From: Chrysemys picta bellii
Taxonomy: Eukaryota; Chordata; Testudines; Emydidae
Direction of reading: 5' to 3'
Assembly: GCF_011386835.1 (NCBI RefSeq)
Contig: NC_088800.1
Span: forward strand, 14,346,572 to 14,410,571
Length of the DNA stretch: 64,000 nucleotides
The stretch's first letter is position 1. Every line of letters starts with the position of its first letter. Under the pieces are notes generated by a model. It ran no database searches. It saw only the letters and a list, made by a program, of their open reading frames with translations, and was not told the origin of the DNA. The translations under genes and the position numbers were made by a program. Positions 23,586 through 35,360 of this stretch are shown piece by piece.

Positions 23586-23610
23586 ACACACACACACACA
23601 CACACACACA
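23586..23610. repeat. (AC)12 microsatellite
   Basis: About 25 bp of uninterrupted AC dinucleotide in the 29.8-kb intron. Confidence 0.95.
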
Positions 23611-25002
23611 AATTCAGCTCGCACCTGCACGCTGAAGTTTTTGCACCTGCAACAACTTGAGCATGAAAACCCACAGCTGCAGAAACTAGGGGCAAAAATT
23701 TCAAACCATTAATCATCAGCGTGAGTGATCATAAAGCCTTCTCCTAATTACAGCCTAATTAACTCTGCCGTCTCTTCTTCCCAACCAAACTCCCATTTTA
23801 CAGCAAGAACCAAGAGGTAGGGGTGGATCACAGGCGAATCCCGAGCTTAGACTTCAATTGGAAGTTCAGCAATAAACTTCAGTAACCCCTGAAGTCATTG
23901 TCTGGCTTTTTAAGTCACAGTGAAGGCTGAGAGCTGGGGTCCCACACCCTGAGTGCAGAGACAGCAATATCTGCCCAGGAGAATCTTTGGTTTGGGAGCC
24001 CATTCCTGTAGAGCTGCTAGTGGGGGAGAACCCGCTGCATGGGGAGGAACGGGAAGCCATCTCCATCGCTGCATGCCAGCAACGAACGTCCAGTGAACAG
24101 GATTTGCAGAGTAGAGTTGCTTCAGGACTGTCTTTCCCCCTTCTCAGCAGTGGGGTTCTGCACACTTATTAATCACCAATAGCACCCCTTCCCTTGATCT
24201 CCCTCCCTCCCATTAAAGCACTGACCCCTTTCTGTCTCTCATGCCACTCAACTCCTTCCTCATCCTCTAATTTCCCTCCCCTTTGCTGGCCCATCTGAAT
24301 CATCATTGCCCTGGTCACCTATGCCTGGGCAGGCATGGCAATTTATCAGCTATGACAACGGTTCCTTGGCTGCAGAGATCATTCATGCTGTGACCTTATT
24401 CACGGAGAATGGCGACGAAGAGCAAGAGACATGAACAAGAGATCCAGAGCCTCATTAAATCTGCAGCCAGCTAAAGAGGAAATATGGGGCAAGAGGAGGT
24501 GGTGGCACGAAGGCAGCTCCAGGCAGCCAAGTTTGCTATAGGCCAAGCACGAGGATCCCCATCAGACTCAGGGAAATGGGATAAGCACGAGGCAGCATTG
24601 AGAGCGGACACGGACTTCGGCTCTACGTGGGTTTGATATAGGAGGGAGTCTGAAGGGTTTGGGCTATTAGAGTCACTTGGCTCTTATGCTCAGAATAAGA
24701 AAGCAATATACAGTGAGGCCAGGTATTTAGTGCTAGGGGCAATAAATGGGATGGGTCCTACAAATCCAAACTGATCTTTTTTGGATACAGGAGTCTCTGA
24801 AAGAGTTTTACCTTTCCAGCTTGGAAGAACTCCTCACAATCTTCCTCACAAAGCCCCTGGAAACCTGCGGCTCTGGGTCTCTGCCCAGCCAGCCCACTTG
24901 AGACACCCTGGCCTCTACAACACAACCTGCCTGAAGGATGCTGCAATAACAAGCCAGTGTGCCACCCAGCCTCCAGGAGAGAGTCAATGTCAGATTTTAG
25001 GC

Positions 25003-25334
25003 CAGAGATCGGCAACCTTTGGCACGCGGCCAGTCAGGGAAATCTGTTGGCGGGCCAGGATGGTTTGTTTACCTGCAGCATCCACAGGTTCAGCCGATCG
25101 CAGCTCCCACTGGCCGCGGTTCGCTGTCCCAGGCCAATGGGGGCTGCGGGAAGCGGCACGGGCCGCGGGATGTGCTGGCCGCCGCTTCCCATAGCCTCCG
25201 TTGGTCTGGAACGGCGAACCGCCGCCAGTGGGAGCTGCGATCGGCCGAACTTGCAGACACTGCAAGTAAACAAACTGTCCCAGCCTGTCAGCAGATTTCC
25301 CTGATGGGCCGCATGCCAAAGGTTGCCATCCCTG
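25003..25334. mobile_element. Palindromic hAT-type MITE, family A, full length
   Basis: A 332-bp copy with terminal inverted repeats CAGAGATCGGCAACCTTTGG and CCAAAGGTTGCCATCCCTG, and a nearly self-complementary interior. The flanking 8-mers TTTTAGGC and GTCTAGGC match at 6 of 8 positions, consistent with an old hAT target duplication. Apparent reading frames across it are artefacts of the GC-rich palindrome. Confidence 0.9.
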
Positions 25335-25772
25335 GTCTAGGCTTTGCTTTACGAGACATGTAGCACACAAGCCATAGCCCAGGGGGTTGGAGGGCAAATG
25401 TCACTTTAAGTCACCCCTCTGCCACTCAGATTCTAGGCGGCATAGGTTAGAACAGCTCCAGGGGTTGCCCTAACTTAGGACAACCTCTCCTGAAGAGGTC
25501 AGATCTGGACTTCTGCAGTTGAAGCCCAGACACATCTGTGCTGCTTACAAGGCAAACACTCCCAAATACGCGTCGTTCACTTTGGTTAGAGGATAAATCC
25601 CATCACGTGTCCTGGTGTCATAGAGCTGTGTGGTAGTAGCCACATGACTCCGCTGCATCCATAAGCCGTGGCTTCATGTCACGCTACATCATACCGCGCA
25701 TAAAGCACTGCAAACTGCAAGAATCTCACTGAGGCAGCAAAGATCCCTCAATTCCCAACACTGTGGAAACAC

Positions 25773-26062
25773 TGGGTTTGTCTAAAAGGAGATTTAGCGT
25801 GTGGCAAGCTGGGATGTAAATCCACAACGCACTAGCCTGCTGCATGCTAACAGGCCGTGTGGACCTTGCTACTGCATGCTAAGAGTTCCATAGTGCGCTT
25901 GGACCTACTACGGTTTCACTCAGCAATGGATCAAACCACACTACGGAACTCAGGGCGCGGCAGCAAGGTCCACACAGCCAGCTAGTGTGCGGCAGGCTAG
26001 CGCGCTGGAGGTTTAGTGCGCCCCAGCATGCCACGCACTAAGTCTCCATTTAGACAAGCCCA
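25773..26062. mobile_element. Fold-back MITE, 290 bp
   Basis: Long inverted ends: left TGGGTTTGTCTAAAAGGAGA, right the reverse complement of TGGGCTTGTCTAAATGGAGA. The similarity continues inward through TTAGYGYGTGGCA and GTGTGGACCTTGCTRC motifs. I could not identify the target duplication. The superfamily is unassigned. Confidence 0.8.
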
Positions 26063-26529
26063 TGGCTCCCACTTCCATCCGCAGGAAAGCCTTGGGAAAT
26101 GGGCACAACCTGCAAGCATGCCCCAGAGAATCGGACTGCAGTGCCCCTCAGAGAAGAGTCAACCTTTGGAAGTCTGGCACCGCCAGATGAGGAGAGGGTA
26201 GGAAAATCCCGTTGCTACAGAAAGATTAGCCGGTAAATGTTCTACAGTTCCCCCCCACCAGAGAGAGAAGAGGGGAGGGTGGAAAGGACGATGGGTGAGA
26301 AATAGAGAGAGATGTAGAAGAACGGCAGACAAAGCTGCAGAGGAGGGAGCACATCTTGCTGGAAGTGTCCTTTCACAAAGGTCATGTTTAGCTACATTAG
26401 GCAGAAATGTCAAGAGAAAATTGGATTCTGAAAAAGGAAAGAAAAAACAACAGGCTTTCCACGCAAATAAGGAATCAAAAATAGCACGATCATGTTATTA
26501 CAATTTGGGGCAGGGAGAGATGGAGAGGG

Positions 26530-26745
26530 GACACGGCCTCGCTAACGCGAGGCGCTTTGCTAGGCAGATGTGCTCGGCTTTTAGCCTCACTCCTTCGCCG
26601 CGCCCCTCCCGGAGAACCCAGTGAAGAGGGGACGCACTGTCATTGGCTCACATCTGGCAGGAAACGCTCCTTTGGAAGAGCGGTGACACCGTCTGACCCA
26701 ATAGGCAACATCTGCAGGCGACGGCGGGCAGGGACGACTATTCAC
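26530..26745. promoter_or_regulatory. Small CpG-rich, CCAAT-containing patch
   Basis: About 215 bp with dense CpG (GCGAGGCGC, TCGCCGCGCCCC, GGCGACGGCGGGC). It carries one inverted CCAAT (CATTGGCTC near 26640) and one direct CCAAT (CCCAATAGG near 26698) and lacks any repeat I recognise. It could be an intronic promoter or enhancer of NTRK3 or of an unseen transcript. This is inference from composition only. Confidence 0.35.
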
Positions 26746-26917
26746 AACTTTTATCTGGGAAGTTCAACAGAGATTCACGCCATGGGGAAGGCGTTGGTGA
26801 ACAGAGGCAGATACACACACTCTGAAGTGGGGTGAGTTATGTAAGGTTCCTGATCTTAGGAGGTTTATTTAAAAAAAAAAATACTATATTTAAAAAAATA
26901 ATGAGGTTGGAAAGTCA

Positions 26918-27970
26918 TGTGACGCTTTGTGGTTCACCCAGACCAGTAAGGGGTTGTTTCACCGCCACCCTGCAAGCCTGGTGCTTCTGTGCTGGGCAGC
27001 TTTGGCTCATAGCCCTGGCAACAGCGGTATAATGGTTCACCCTCGCTTCCACCAACCTGGTTCCTCCTTTCGGGGTGACACCACCAGCCCCAAGTCTACC
27101 CAAAACCATCTCCCCTGCAGAGCTCAGTCCCTCTGACTGTAGCCCTCACCAAACCTTATCGAGTTTGCTGCTCCTCTGGTGAGACAGTACGCAGCACCAG
27201 CCTGTTCGCTTGGCTGATGATTTTACTCTTCCATTTGAAACAACGCACTGAGGTGGTGGTGTCATCAAACAAGATTAAGTTTATGAACAAAGCACAGACA
27301 TTCAAGTGGTACCATATTGGCGGAACGGAGACAGAAATGGCTACCAACAAACAATGGTAAAAATACGCTTCTAAAACTAAAACCTAACTTAAACTAGAGC
27401 CTCTTGTTCAAAGTGATTTGATCACCACCGTTGTTCTTCCAGCATGAATGGTCAATTCTTAGCCAAGATCCAACACAGAGCTTAAAGCGCTTGGCTTCTT
27501 TGTCTCTTCACGTGAAGGATGCCAAAACGGCTTCTTCTCTCTGCTTATCTTTTTTTATCTTTATTTTCAAAGTCAGGAAGCCCTCCTGGGGGCTCAGCTT
27601 GCTGGGTCCACCAAGGAGCTGACACCTGTCATGTTTGCTGTCTCCTCCCCCCACTGTGATAGCCACTTAACTATCTCCCCAATTCACTAGTAGTTTGATG
27701 GCTTTGTTTACCTTTTATGTAAACGTCCTTTCATTGCCTCTCTTTGTTCAATTTACATTGGAGGCAAAGTCAAGCAGGTGGGACCACGTTCCTTTGTCTA
27801 GGGTGGGTTGACTTAAACCCTACCTGCCAAAAACACTTGAGAATACATTTCCATCACAAAATGTTTCTCGTATCATCCATACAGCCCCCACACGATAAAA
27901 CTAGCGACCAGCGTTTTATCAGTTCACAGCTGATACTTTACACCACACCTGTTAGATACAGATTATGACA
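26918..27970 (-). mobile_element. LTR of an endogenous retroelement, about 1.05 kb
   Basis: It runs from TGTGACGCTTTG to CAGATTATGACA. The minus strand carries AAATAAAG near 27549 and starts TGTCATAATCTG. The target duplication is unclear (TCATG or AGTCA on the left, ACGTG on the right), so the left boundary may be off by two bases. No internal genes. Confidence 0.65.
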
Positions 27971-29477
27971 ACGTGATTGGAGTACACTGGTCAGGCCAGC
28001 TCAGGCTCGCTGCTAGCTACTAAAGTGCCCGTTGCCCTCTGGCACTGGGGTGCTTTCAGGGCCACTGTTAAGCACTCAAAAAATAGGAAATGCCAGAATT
28101 AGAGTTGCCTGTGTAATCTTTATTTGGCCTCCTTGAGTGCATGCATTATGATACAGTCTTTAGTTACATGATCACATACTATTTTACCCACAAGACCCTG
28201 GCCTAGCCACAAGCAACCTTAACTCTGACAATTTGAGCATTTGACTTTGCAGCCTTATTTGGTTTTTGGTTTGGGTTGGGGTTTTTTTGGGACAGGAAGG
28301 TTGTATGTAATTTCCTAGGGTTTGGGTAATTTTTTAAAGCCAAACGAAAAAACTGAAATTACATTATGTGGCACCATATAAACACCAATACAGGTCATTG
28401 GCAGAGTTGGAAGTTTTAGAGCCACAGCACAGACCTCTGTCGCTTGAGCTAATAGAGTAACCAACAGCAGTAGTAGGTTGTCATCCTTTGTGTGGAGCAG
28501 CACTAGGGGAGACTGGGTCACTTTGCCAGTGTGTTTCCATAGATAGTTGCTGACAGCAGAGGAATGGTGAGACTCTGGAATCTTGGATTCCAGGCTCTGG
28601 AGGCAAGTGTGCTCCAGGGAACTACTGTACCTGCTAAAATCTAACAACTCTTTACTGAGCGTGTGCACACTGCAATTTTACAAAGGCTTATAATTGGGCC
28701 AAATGTGGGCAGATTTTCACAGGGAAAGCAAAAGGCACATCTCTGACACAAAGGCCAGCGGCCTGCCAAATTTCAAATCCCTACTCCAAAGCACGGGGCA
28801 CTAGAGCTTTGCAAAGAAAAGAGAATTCTTTGTCACAGATAAAACAATGTATTTTCCCTCGCTTCGTTCTTGGGAGCAGCTGAACTGTTTTAGCTGAAAT
28901 GTTCCAAAAAATATTTAGCATAAGGCAGACAGCCTGCATGAAAAAGTTCCAGCTCAAATGGATAAAATTTAGCAAAGTTATAAGCAACTGAAAATAGGAT
29001 CTTATCATGGGATGCATCAGGCAACCTTAATAATAGCCTATGTTACCAGCCCTTTCCACCTCAGGTTGTCTAAACCTCACTCCTGCCAGCCTCCCGCATC
29101 CCACAGGACCCTCCAAAGACCCACTTTCCATGGGAAATCCTTCAAAACACTCTCCTTGCCTGTCACAAATAACATGTTCTTTCCCTGTACCCTTCTGGTC
29201 CAAGTGGACTCTAAAGGAGGGGAGGCCCATAACGACCAAGTACCCCACATTTCTAGACTACAGGTCAAAAGAGCACTTGAATGGCTGAACACCAACGAGA
29301 CAGATTTAAGACCCTTTAGTGACCTCTGATGGAAAGGTCACAGTTCAACAATACTCCACTGTCCCAGCATCATGTCAGGGGGAGCAGTGTTCCTGGAGCA
29401 GCTGTCTTTGAGATGAGACATAACATTCCTGACCACTGGTGCTTATAAATCTCATGCATTTTTTGTAAGAGTTAGGG

Positions 29478-29811
29478 CAGGGGTCGGCAATGTTTGGCAC
29501 GTGGCTCGCCAGGGTAAGCACCCTGGCGGGCTGGGCCAGTTTATTTACCTACTTATGTGGCAGGATCGGATGATCGCGGCCCCCACTGGCCGCAGTTCGC
29601 CGTCCCGGGCCAATGGGGACGGCGGGAAGCCACGGCCAGCACATCCCTCGCCCGCGCCGCTTCTCGCCGCCCCCATTGGCCCGGGACGGTGAACCGCGGC
29701 CAGTGGGGGCCGCGATCGGCCGAACCTGCCACGTCAGCAGGTAAATAAACTGGCCTGGCCCGCCAGGATGCTTTCCCTGGCAAGCCGCATGCCAAAGGTT
29801 GCCAACCCCTG
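29478..29811. mobile_element. Palindromic hAT-type MITE, family A, full length
   Basis: A 334-bp copy ending CAGGGGTCGGCAA... and ...TTGCCAACCCCTG, flanked by a perfect 8-bp duplication AGTTAGGG (29470-29477 and 29812-29819). The left half is close to the reverse complement of the right half along the whole length. Confidence 0.95.
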
Positions 29812-32800
29812 AGTTAGGGTATTCCTGCCCGGGTTATTACATTCTGCCTCCTCTCCCTCTTGGAATTTCAACTGTGTGGGACTCGTCACCTCATCTCTCC
29901 TAAAGCGTTGATGTGCATTATTAGGCAGCATCTGTACCCCTACTCAGAGGTGGCTGCATTTCAGTGGTAGCTGAAGTGGTTTGCATATGGCTAGAGTGCT
30001 GTGGTAACCTTGGTGAAGAAAGGCAGAAGAGAAATGTAAGCGATCAGAGTCATCTTAGCCCAGCAGATGAAGGGGGCCACTGAGATGCATCTGCCGAACG
30101 GCTCATCACTCCCATTCTTGGGGAGGTGGTGGTTTCTTTGTTTGTTTGTTTGTAGTGGAGGATTAAAGAGGAGTTTAGCTCCCGAAATCCAGAACAATTG
30201 GACTTTAGTCGAAAAGGAAATGGCATGTTTGCTTTTCCTTCAATTAAGCAGCAGCAAAAAGGGCTCCACTATTAAAAGCCATTTTTATTCAGCTAAATTG
30301 AGCCAGATGCCTGATTAATGACACTAACAAACAAGAGCCTCTGTAATTAAAACTGCAAACTATATTATTGTGATTCAGTCCAACTGGTGGTAGAAAGACG
30401 CTGCTGTTGGGGACGGACCCGCCTGCCCTCCTTCTCCCACTGAGCTCCCCCTTCCATGGTTGCCCTTTATTTCAAACCTGACACATTTCTTTACGCATGG
30501 AAGATGTTTTTAAACACATTTTAATAACACGCTGCCAGCTCCGAAAATCCTGATCCAGAGGATTAGCGGCATGGAGCTGCTGAGAGGGCGCGCATGAGTG
30601 CTTGGTATAAATTAGAAGTGAAACGCACATCCCCAATGTATTCCCCAGTCCCAGGTTGTCAGGGGCACAGTGCGTGGCTTCTTTGATATTCAATCTGCTC
30701 TGCAACACAGGCCCAGTCAGCCTTGCCCATTAAGGCACTGTACCCCAATATAGCACGTAGGCTGCTGCCCCCACTGACTCCCCACCCTCTCATCTAATGG
30801 CCAAGGATGGCAGGGGGCAAGCACACGGCAGGAGAAAGTCATGACAGCACACTCAGGGTTGAAGTAAAAACTGCTGTTGGCATTGGGTAGGGAAACCAAC
30901 CTACTGTGGCTCTCTCCGGGCCATTTGCTAGCCAGCAGCAGTCCTAGTTTTGGCAAGGGAATAAGGAGGGAGGAAATGGGAGAAGAGAAGAAAGGGACCA
31001 CCAACTCCACAAGAACAAAAACCAACCAGAGGGAGCCTGGGAAATTCTCCCTGACATTCCTACATAACTAGCCCCTACGTCAGTCCCACTCAGGCCCCTG
31101 CACAAACACAGCTGGGCACAACCCAGGGTAACAATACAGACTGAGAGCCCAGCAAGCATGGACTTGTCATGGTTTCATTTCTCAAGACAATTCAACCTCT
31201 GAGCATTCCTGGTGGCAGCTAGTTTAACCCACTGAAGCCGGCAGCAAATGCCATGGGTTCACACGTGTCTCGTGTCGGCTCTCTGGAGCAGCCAGGTGAC
31301 GCAGGTGCTTCAGGTTTGAGATGAAGATGTAAGTTAAAGGACGGACACGCAGCCCACTGGTCCGCCTCTGCCCACCTCTCTTCATGCCAAAGTTTGACTT
31401 TACTGCATATGTCCTCATAGGAAAGTCCTCCTCCCTTACACCTCACTCCTCAGGGCTCCTTGCCATTCACCAGGAATCCCTCCCCCGCATCCAGGCTTCT
31501 GTGGACTCGCTGTCTTCACCAGGGTATTTGGGCTTTGCCCCATGGCTGCAATAAAGCCCTGGACTGAAGACTTCTTGATCATCTTGGCTCCCTTGCGTTG
31601 ATCAGCAAGTGTGAACTGGACACTGAAGCTGACAGGAAGGAGAGGCCTGATCATCTGTTCTAGCATTGCCCTGTCTCCATGTGCCACACACTTGACACAG
31701 AAACAGGGTGCCAAGGGGAGAGAGACATTGGGGACCGGCGAAAAATGTGTGCCACCAAAAAAGCACCACAAAGTGGCTGGAGGGGAAAATGCACTGGCCC
31801 ACTATTCTTTTAGGCCAACCCCTCACCATCTGATCTATTTTCTACCGTGTGCCAAAATGTCCGAAGTGAAAAAACATTCCACCTCAGAGTAATCTGGCTT
31901 GATGACACAGGAATTGCCCTTCCAGAACAGAGCAAGAGGTCATCCTCCAGGTGGACGACCCACCTAGTCTGGCAGAAACCCCTTGAACAAGCCTCACTCT
32001 CCAGCACTGGAGAATAACTCTTCGGCTTGTTCATCTCTGTCAGAGAGATGCAATGACCTCTAAAAACAGTGTTGTGCTCCTGATCTCCCCGCTCCCCCTC
32101 AGTCTCCTTTCTCCTCCTCCACCCTATTTCCTGTTTAGTAAGCAGCTTTGCTCATTAAGGGAAAATGTACTGTCCTCCTTTAATGAACGTGCTAAAATTA
32201 CCCTAGCAAGTCCCAGCAGCAGCCGGCGACGGCACAGGCCCTCACCACGAATCGGGCTCTGCCGATATTAGACTAAATTGAAATCTCAGATAGCTCAGCA
32301 CAAACCCCCAATAGGCCACCGCTGAGGCAGAGCCTGCCAAAGCACCCGGCAATGCCAAACGCACGCAAGCCTCTCGCTCCCTGGCTCACACGCAGGCAAA
32401 GTGGATGAGTTAGCAGAACAGGGCTCAACGTTAAATTGATGAGGCCAGTGTTAGCCGCTGGCTATTCCTTCTGCCGCGCTCTCTGCCTGGACTCTTCCAG
32501 GTGTCACCGCAAACATATCAGCGCTACGAAAAAGCAAAAAGATGTTTCATTCCAGCCAGGAAAGCCCCAGTTCCTTGCCCTAGCGTCTCCCCAAATGCTG
32601 CAATGGATGAAGGGGGTGAGAGCCTTGTCCTCTTTGTGAGATTGCCCAATGCTGCCTCAGAACATGGGGCATCCCAAACAGCATCACTTCATGATCCTAA
32701 TACATTGTCTCCCAGAGCCACAGCCAGCAGTCACGACAACCCCAGAAACACCAGCATGGATGCCAAGATTTGGTCCTGCGGGGGAGAAGCAAAAGATTTT

Positions 32801-35029
32801 CACCACCAGCCTGGTGGAGCCATTGACCACCGTGACGCATCACAGCACATCCCCCTTTCAAACACCAGCCCTTGCATCCCCTGGGATGCACCTAGCCAGC
32901 CCAGGCCCGTTCCTAGGCAGGAGACCAGAGATAGCACTCCAGCCGCCCTCGCTTTGCGTTCGCTGGCAGCCGGCATTCTCCACAGCCCCCAGCTGCTCCT
33001 GCAGCAGAATCTGAGGGGGAAGAGGGGTGGGTGGAGAGGTTTTATTTTTTTTTCAGCGACAGCATTAAAACCAAACCACAATCACGATGCAAGGGAGAGA
33101 GACACCGGGGGAGGAGCGAGGGCGTTTCCCCTGCCAATGCTGCACAGGGTGAAATTGCCAGCAACGTGCACACACACTTATGGCACTCTGGATCTAGGCA
33201 CTAGCAGCTCATATGCCACACGCCTTTCCTCCCACCGCAAATGATAATAACAACGTGCATACTGCTAGCACTTTCCTCCCAATGGATCCCAACGCACTTC
33301 AGAGTCCACAGAGCCTTCACACGCCGTCCCTCATCCACCACCCTCTTTCTTCCAAGGGGTCTCTCAGCTGCACCCAGCTTTACTCAGAGATGGGACCACC
33401 CCCAAAGGTTCAGTGGTACTCTGGGCTTTGCTTCAGCATGTGACAGAGATGGGGACCGGTCACAAAGGTTGGATCCAAACTTTCCCGTGGTCTGGGGTGG
33501 TTTAGAGGCCAGGGTTTGGCTCAGGCTCTCTGTTACGCTCATCGCCCTTTGCCTGGGGGCTGTTTACAATGTTCTCCTCCAAGGACAGCTGGATTCAGAG
33601 GATTCAAGCCAATACTAAAAATCTGGCTCGGCCCCGCAATGGCATTTCCTGAGCCTGCCAGCTCCCCCGCAGGGTGAAGGCCAACAGCGCTCGGAAGCAC
33701 TTTAGTTCTCAGTGCAACTAGCCAGCCTGCAGTGAGAGGAGCCTTCCCCTCCACTTCCACCCTACCACGGAAAGAGATCCTCCCCCGAGTGCCCTTCACT
33801 TCCCCGCCCCTCAGCCCACACCAGGGTAATTGGACACCCATCAGACCCGGAATATAACTGTACGATGGGCTTTTTCCTGCTGCAGTAGGAATACTACAGA
33901 AGCAGTATTCATGCCGACTGAGGCCAGGAGGTGCCAGCTGACAACTCCAGCAAGAGGCCAGGCTTATTGTGCTTGTTTGCCTCAACCTGCTTGTTTCCCC
34001 CACATGGGAGCAGACAGCGAACGGCGAAGACCCATCCCCTGCATCCCCAGCCCCAGATTTCCAGCAGGCCTGGGGTGAGGCAGACCATTCCACAACAGAA
34101 GAGAGATCCCAGCCATCCTGAGAATACAGGGGAAGATACAGAGAGCGCCTGGGAAGGGAATCATGAAAGGGCCCCTCCCTCCGTCTCCACAAAGCACACA
34201 GAGAAGCCAGAACCCACAGCACAGTCACAATAATATTCAACAAGGACCCAAAATACTTAACTACAGCTTCCAGGCACCGTGTATAGAAACAGCGAGAGCC
34301 AGTGGATTAGTAAATCACCTTTATGGAGGCACTAGAGGGGAGCCCTGCTGCACAGATAGAGCGGGCGGAGGGGCCGGGGAGTTTTACACAATCAACCGAC
34401 AACTGCAGTCGTAGTAGAACTACGGTGAACAACATCGAGCAGGAAGCTGCTGAGGCAGGCTTGCTTGGCCCAGTAGCTGAGGTGCCTTTTTCTGTCCTCA
34501 GAGCCATGTTCCAAGTCCCCCTGGTTTGCTACATGCACATAAGGCTGGAGGGTGAAAACCAAAACTGCCAGCAGACTCCCGAGCAACCTTCACGGTACCA
34601 AACGGCTGTGCTCACGTGGGCTGGTTAAAAAAAAACCCAACCGCAACATATTCTCCCTCCCGAGGAGGCTCGGTGCCAGTGGCCAGGCTGGGAGGGGGCA
34701 GCTCTGCAGGTTCTCCGGACTTTGAAGAAAGCGGTGGGCGGGAAGCGGGGGAAATCAGCAGTAACAAAACAACCCAACACGAGGTAGACAAAGCACTTGG
34801 CAGGCACTGCTAAATAGTTTCCAATTAATTAACTGATTACATGATAGAACAGAAGGGGATTCGAGTGAGTACTGTTGACCTTTAAGAATAATTAATATCA
34901 TCAGGATCACAAAACTTGTCCAAGAATAATTAGGCACATTTTAATATTACATCCAAATCCAAGGGGGTGGTTCTGGTTAATTTAGAGGCACAGCTCCCAG
35001 CACCTCTCGTCCCTGCTCCACTTTCCTGG

Positions 35030-35360
35030 AGTCCACACACCCCATTCCTACCCCAGCTATCTCTCCCTTTCTCCCCTATCCCTCTGCCTTCATACACATT
35101 CTTCCCATCCACTTCCTTTCCCCCTTCTCCTCCAACTCATTCCTCCTGGCTGATGATTTCTTCTTGCTCCACCCTATTCCACCATTATCCCTTTCCAGCC
35201 TGGTCCCCATTCCTCACTAGCCAGAAACCCCCAAACTTCTCTTTGTTCAACATCTCATCCCTTTCCACCTCCCCCATTTCCTGCTCCCCGCTCTCTGCTT
35301 TCCCCCCACCCCCATCCCACATCTTTGTGTCTATCAATGCTTCCCTTTCCTCCCTGTCCC
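35030..35360. repeat. Pyrimidine-rich low-complexity stretch
   Basis: About 330 bp strongly biased to C and T on the plus strand. An open frame across it encodes only Ser/Pro/Leu-rich sequence and is not a gene. Confidence 0.75.

Noticed and set aside
24957..25397. Overlapping frames on both strands around 25 kb, and similar ones at 29.5, 43.1, 60.0 and 63.5 kb
   Set aside because: They translate the palindromic hAT MITEs. Similar peptides recur because the elements recur, which could be mistaken for a protein family.
32501..33244. Plus-strand open frame of 247 codons
   Set aside because: No recognisable domain, mixed low-complexity composition, no splice or promoter context, and it lies inside an NTRK3 intron. 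An open frame of this length is expected by chance in a GC-moderate 64-kb window.
33539..34243. Minus-strand open frame of 234 codons
   Set aside because: No family resemblance and no TrkC similarity. Treated as chance.
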